A stretch of DNA of 7,566 nt from Phycisphaerae bacterium (GTDB taxonomy: Bacteria; Planctomycetota; Phycisphaerae; Sedimentisphaerales; Anaerobacaceae), in NCBI GenBank assembly GCA_030667885.1, contig DAOUVA010000201.1:1-7566 (forward strand), in the 5' to 3' direction. Below the pieces are notes generated by a model, which did no database searches, was not told the DNA's origin, and saw only the letters and a list, made by a program, of their open reading frames with translations. Positions 4,729 through 7,566 of this stretch are shown piece by piece; position 1 is the first letter of the stretch, and each line of letters opens with the position of its first letter. The position numbers were made by a program, and so were the translations under genes.

Positions 4729-7206
4729 ATGAGCGACACTAACGAAAAGAACGATAAACGGCCAGGCAAAGACGAATCTGTTTCCACTGCCAATCTTGGC
4801 GATTCAGATGGTGGATCAAAGGGTCGGATAGGTCCCTATAAGTTGCTTAGTGTTCTCGGTGAAGGCGGTTTCGCCGTCGTTTACCTGGCTGAGCAGGAGC
4901 GTCCTGTCAAACGCCGGGTGGCGCTGAAGATCATCAAGCCCGGCATGGATTCCAAACAGGTCATCGCCCGCTTCGAGGCCGAACGCCAGGCCCTGGCCCT
5001 TCTGGACCATCCTAATATCGCCCACGTGTTCAACGCAGAAACCACCGAGCAGGGACACCCGTATTTCATCATGGAGTACGTCAACGGTGCATCCATCACC
5101 AAGTACTGCGACGAGCAAAAACTAAGCATCACCGACAGGCTGAACCTTTTCCTCCAGGTGTGCGAAGCCGTTGAGCATGCGCACCATAAGGGAATCATAC
5201 ATCGCGATATCAAGCCGTCGAATATCCTCGTGGCCTCTCAAGCGGACAAGGCAGTACCAAAGATTATCGACTTTGGCATAGCTAAGGCTATTACACAATC
5301 CCTTACAGACCGAACACTGTTCACAGAGAAGGGCCAGTTGGTCGGCACGCCGGAATACATGAGCCCCGAGCAGGTCCAGATGTGCGATCGAGACATCGAC
5401 ACCAGGTCAGACATTTACTCACTGGGTGTGTTACTCTACGAACTATTGATCGGGGCTATGCCCTTTGACTCGGATAAGCTGCGTGAAAGCGGTATTGACG
5501 ATTTTCGCAGGATTATCAGCGAGCAAGATCCAAAGACGCCAAGCACGCGGCTGACCAGTCTTGGCGAAGACGCAAAGAAGATTGCCGAGTACCGCGGCAC
5601 AAACGTAACGACATTGGCAAAGCGCCTGCACAAGGAACTCGAATGGATCCCACTAAAGGCGATGCGCAAGGACCGTACTCGCCGGTACCGATCGGCTTGC
5701 GAACTTGCCGATGACATCAGGAACTATCTGAACGGAGTTCCGCTTATCGCAGGCCCCGAGTCGACGGCGTACCATCTCAAGAAGTTCGTAGGTCGAAACC
5801 GAGTGCTGGTGATCAGTGTTGCCGCGGTGATAGTCGTGCTTATCGCGGGGGTCATTGTCTCAACGGCATTTGCCATTAGAGAAGCTCAGGCCCGCGCCGA
5901 GGCATTGGCTGCCGGCTACGAAGCCGAGCGACAGGCGAAAATCTCTAAGGCTGTAAGCGACTTCCTGCGCAAAGACCTTCTTGCGTCGGTGGATCCATAC
6001 GTTGCTCAGGGCCGGGAGGTGACCGTCCGCTCATTTCTTGACGCAGCTTCTGAAAAACTCGAGAATAAGTTCGACCACGAGCCTCTCGTCGAGGCTTCGA
6101 TCCGACATACGCTGGGCAACACTTACAGGAATATCGGCGAGTTTGGCCCGGCCCAGACTCACCTTGAGCGTGCGCAGAAGATTCGGATCGAACAACTTGG
6201 CGAGCAGGACCCTGAGACTCTGAGTACTATGGAAGGCCTTGCCAGAGTATACTGGAGACAGGGCCGGTATGACGATGCACAATCGCTTTTCACACGTACC
6301 GTGGAAGGCAGACGGAAGGTGCTCGGCCAGGAGCACCCGGACACATTATCCTCAATGAACGGCCTGGCCGTGCTGTACTTCTCTCAGGGCCGGTACAATG
6401 AAGCAGAATCACTGTATGCCAAAATGCTGGACGTTAGCCGGGACGCCTTGGGCGAAGAGGATGTCTCCACACTGTGGTTCATGGGCAACCTTGCCACGGT
6501 TTACAGATTCCAGGGCCGGTATAACGAAGCAGAGTTGCTGTATCTCAAGGCGACAGAACATGAGAGCCGTGTGTTGGGTGCCGGGCATCCGGACACATTA
6601 TACTCTATGAATGGTCTGGCAATGTTGTACATAGCTCAGGGCCGATACGACCAGGCAGAGCGGCTTTTACTCGACACTCTGGAGATGGGGCGCATCGTGT
6701 TAGGTGACGGGCATCCCGATACGCTATACTCAATGAACGCCCTGGCGATATTATGTACTGCACAGGGCCGTTACGATGAAGCAGAGCAGCTTTTGACTGA
6801 TGCGTTTGACTTGGGCAGTCTTACGCTGGGTCAGGAGCACCCCTCAACGCTAACAACCATGAATTGCCTGGCCTTGCTCTACAAGGAGAAAGCTCTCTAC
6901 GAGGAGTCGGAATTGCTGTACCTAAATACTTTGGACATCAGACAGCAATTGCTTGGCGAAGAACATCCGGACACACTCAATTCGGCGCACGGATTGGCCA
7001 TGCTATACATAGTTCTGGGCCGGCATGAGAAGGCCGAGCAGCTTCTCATTAAGACGCACGACAGCAGACGCCGCGTACTGGGCGAGACGCACCCGGACGT
7101 ACTGGATTCTATAAACGGTCTGATTGAGCTTTACCAGGCCTGGGGCAAGCCGGAAAAGGCCGATGAGTGGCGAGCAAAGCTGTCCCAAACGGAAGCTGTG
7201 GAATAG
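4729..7206 (+). CDS. Transmembrane Ser/Thr protein kinase with a C-terminal TPR array (PknB-type)
   Basis: An 825-residue receptor-like kinase. The cytoplasmic Hanks-type domain spans about 36-335: glycine loop GEGGFAVV at 44-51, Lys67 in VALK, Glu85 as the helix-C glutamate, HRDIKPSN at 158-165 with catalytic Asp160, DFG at 181-183, and GTPEYMSPEQ at 206-215 closing the activation loop. All catalytic residues are present, so it should be active; only the third Gly of the loop is Ala49. KDRTRRY at 314-320 is typical of planctomycete and acidobacterial kinases. One membrane helix lies at about 359-382, then an Ala/Glu/Arg-rich linker helix (383-415) and kinesin-light-chain-type TPRs to the end, placed outside the membrane. 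ATG 4729 (MSDTNEKND) is preferred over ATG 4723, ATG 4693 and TTG 4678 because it gives the usual short polar N-terminus, although its ribosome binding site is weak. The gene ends TAG-TGA. Many planctomycete kinases of this type sit beside an ECF sigma gene; none is seen here. Confidence 0.95.
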   Translation: MSDTNEKNDKRPGKDESVSTANLGDSDGGSKGRIGPYKLLSVLGEGGFAVVYLAEQERPVKRRVALKIIKPGMDSKQVIARFEAERQALALLDHPNIAHVFNAETTEQGHPYFIMEYVNGASITKYCDEQKLSITDRLNLFLQVCEAVEHAHHKGIIHRDIKPSNILVASQADKAVPKIIDFGIAKAITQSLTDRTLFTEKGQLVGTPEYMSPEQVQMCDRDIDTRSDIYSLGVLLYELLIGAMPFDSDKLRESGIDDFRRIISEQDPKTPSTRLTSLGEDAKKIAEYRGTNVTTLAKRLHKELEWIPLKAMRKDRTRRYRSACELADDIRNYLNGVPLIAGPESTAYHLKKFVGRNRVLVISVAAVIVVLIAGVIVSTAFAIREAQARAEALAAGYEAERQAKISKAVSDFLRKDLLASVDPYVAQGREVTVRSFLDAASEKLENKFDHEPLVEASIRHTLGNTYRNIGEFGPAQTHLERAQKIRIEQLGEQDPETLSTMEGLARVYWRQGRYDDAQSLFTRTVEGRRKVLGQEHPDTLSSMNGLAVLYFSQGRYNEAESLYAKMLDVSRDALGEEDVSTLWFMGNLATVYRFQGRYNEAELLYLKATEHESRVLGAGHPDTLYSMNGLAMLYIAQGRYDQAERLLLDTLEMGRIVLGDGHPDTLYSMNALAILCTAQGRYDEAEQLLTDAFDLGSLTLGQEHPSTLTTMNCLALLYKEKALYEESELLYLNTLDIRQQLLGEEHPDTLNSAHGLAMLYIVLGRHEKAEQLLIKTHDSRRRVLGETHPDVLDSINGLIELYQAWGKPEKADEWRAKLSQTEAVE
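6082..7203 (+). repeat. 126-bp (42-residue) TPR repeat array inside the kinase gene
   Basis: The motif H/D-P-x-T-L recurs exactly every 42 residues at 494, 536, 578, 620, 662, 704, 746 and 788 of the kinase, preceded by a diverged first unit from about 452, giving about nine units. The usual unit has N-G-L-A-x-L-Y, then Q-G-R-Y-x-E-A-E, then a second helix ending in V-L-G. At DNA level CAGGGCCGGTA or a one-base variant recurs in five units, showing duplication by 126-bp steps. The unit at 578 has DVSTL and the one at 704 has HPSTL. Such TPRs normally bind peptides or partner proteins. Confidence 0.92.
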
Positions 7207-7213
7207 TGACGCA

Positions 7214-7238
7214 CCCCCCAAGGGCCTCTTTTGGGGGG
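7214..7238 (+). terminator. C6/G6 hairpin directly after the kinase gene
   Basis: CCCCCCAA / TTGGGGGG form a perfect 8-bp stem with a 9-base loop, beginning eight bases after the kinase stop. It is very GC-rich and the next bases are CTTCAGG, with no T-run, so termination is inferred from strength and position. Confidence 0.6.
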
Positions 7239-7495
7239 CTTCAGGCCGACAACCTTTGTACAGCTACACAATCCTTTATCTGCTATTTCCTAAAGTATCT
7301 CTATTCTATACAAACCTCTCAAAACTAAAAACTACCACCAAAAATTAACAAAATCAACTACGTTTTCGGCCAAAAACGCTCACAGTTAAAAACAAAAATC
7401 AAAATTTTTAATATTTTTTATCTCCTTTCTTAAAAACAACTTACGAGCCAATACACAAAATAAATAGCCAAATTTTCGGTTCAAAACTGCACACT

Positions 7496-7526
7496 CCTCT
7501 AATTATAGAGGGACGACTTTTTTCCC
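7496..7526 (+). terminator. Small hairpin followed by T6
   Basis: CCTCTA-ATTA-TAGAGG (7496-7511) is a perfect 6-bp stem with a 4-base loop. After GACGAC the plus strand continues with TTTTTT. The stem is weak and the T-run begins several bases late, and no gene ends nearby, so this is a weak candidate. Confidence 0.25.
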
Positions 7527-7529
7527 TTT

Positions 7530-7562
7530 CCTGAGCTTGTCGAAGGAAGCGTAGTCGAAGGA
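7530..7562. repeat. Copy of the CCTGAGCTTGTCGAAGG dispersed intergenic repeat
   Basis: CCTGAGCTTGTCGAAGG (7530-7546; reverse CCTTCGACAAGCTCAGG) is a word I know as an abundant intergenic repeat in many environmental bacterial genomes. It is followed 15 bases on by a related copy, so that GTCGAAGGA occurs at 7539-7547 and 7554-7562. The element may continue past the window edge. Its function is not established. Confidence 0.7.
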
Positions 7563-7566
7563 TAAC

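Larger units (their letters stand above)
7239..7566. other. AT-rich gene-free right end
   Basis: This 328 bp stretch has no credible gene. From about 7290 to 7490 the plus strand is rich in A and C and poor in G. A diverged pair of similar segments (TTTTCGG followed by AAAA and CNCACA/CACA) begins at 7363 and 7473, 110 bases apart. A hairpin and a dispersed-repeat copy, listed separately, close the window. Confidence 0.5.

Noticed and set aside
6082..7203. A CRISPR-like or satellite repeat because of the regular 126-bp period
   Set aside because: The repeat is in frame, diverged at synonymous and variable positions, and fully explained by TPR units.

Overview
The window reads as chromosomal DNA of a planctomycete, most likely of the Phycisphaerae/Sedimentisphaerales side of the phylum. 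This is inferred from the combination of a protein kinase joined through one membrane segment to a long array of 42-residue TPRs (a hallmark of Planctomycetota), a canonical MreB (kept by Phycisphaerae-type lineages but missing from many other planctomycetes), a degenerate amidase-fold protein, and long AT-rich intergenic gaps. No marker gene fixes the taxonomy.

Layout. On the minus strand at the left are the N-terminal 191 codons of mreB (1-574, cut by the window edge) and, 529 bp upstream of it, a small membrane-anchored protein (1104-1676). The latter looks like an N-acetylmuramoyl-L-alanine amidase (amidase_2/PGRP fold) that has lost zinc ligands. From 2042 all genes are on the plus strand: a stand-alone corrinoid (B12) methyl-carrier protein (2042-2668), a single-pass membrane protein resembling a cysteine-less anti-sigma factor (3060-3584), a small exported Gln/Arg/Gly-rich protein (3918-4424), and a large Ser/Thr kinase with a TPR sensor domain (4729-7206). 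The last 360 bp hold no gene. They contain a GC-rich hairpin, an AT-rich stretch and, at the edge, a copy of the widespread CCTGAGCTTGTCGAAGG intergenic repeat.

How they may work together. The left pair concerns the cell wall: MreB organises wall synthesis, and the amidase-like protein may bind muropeptide or peptidoglycan without cutting it. The middle and right genes are signalling or envelope proteins (anti-sigma-like, exported, transmembrane kinase), but each has its own long upstream gap and some have their own promoter or terminator candidates, so they are probably separate transcription units rather than one operon. The corrinoid protein has no methyltransferase or activase beside it, so its partners must lie elsewhere.

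No CRISPR array, transposase, integrase, tRNA or rRNA was seen. I did not find a clearly new multi-gene system. The most unusual items are the pseudo-amidase, the sigma-less anti-sigma-like gene followed by a repeat-rich exported protein, and the shared 15-mer linking the intergenic repeat to the pseudo-amidase gene.
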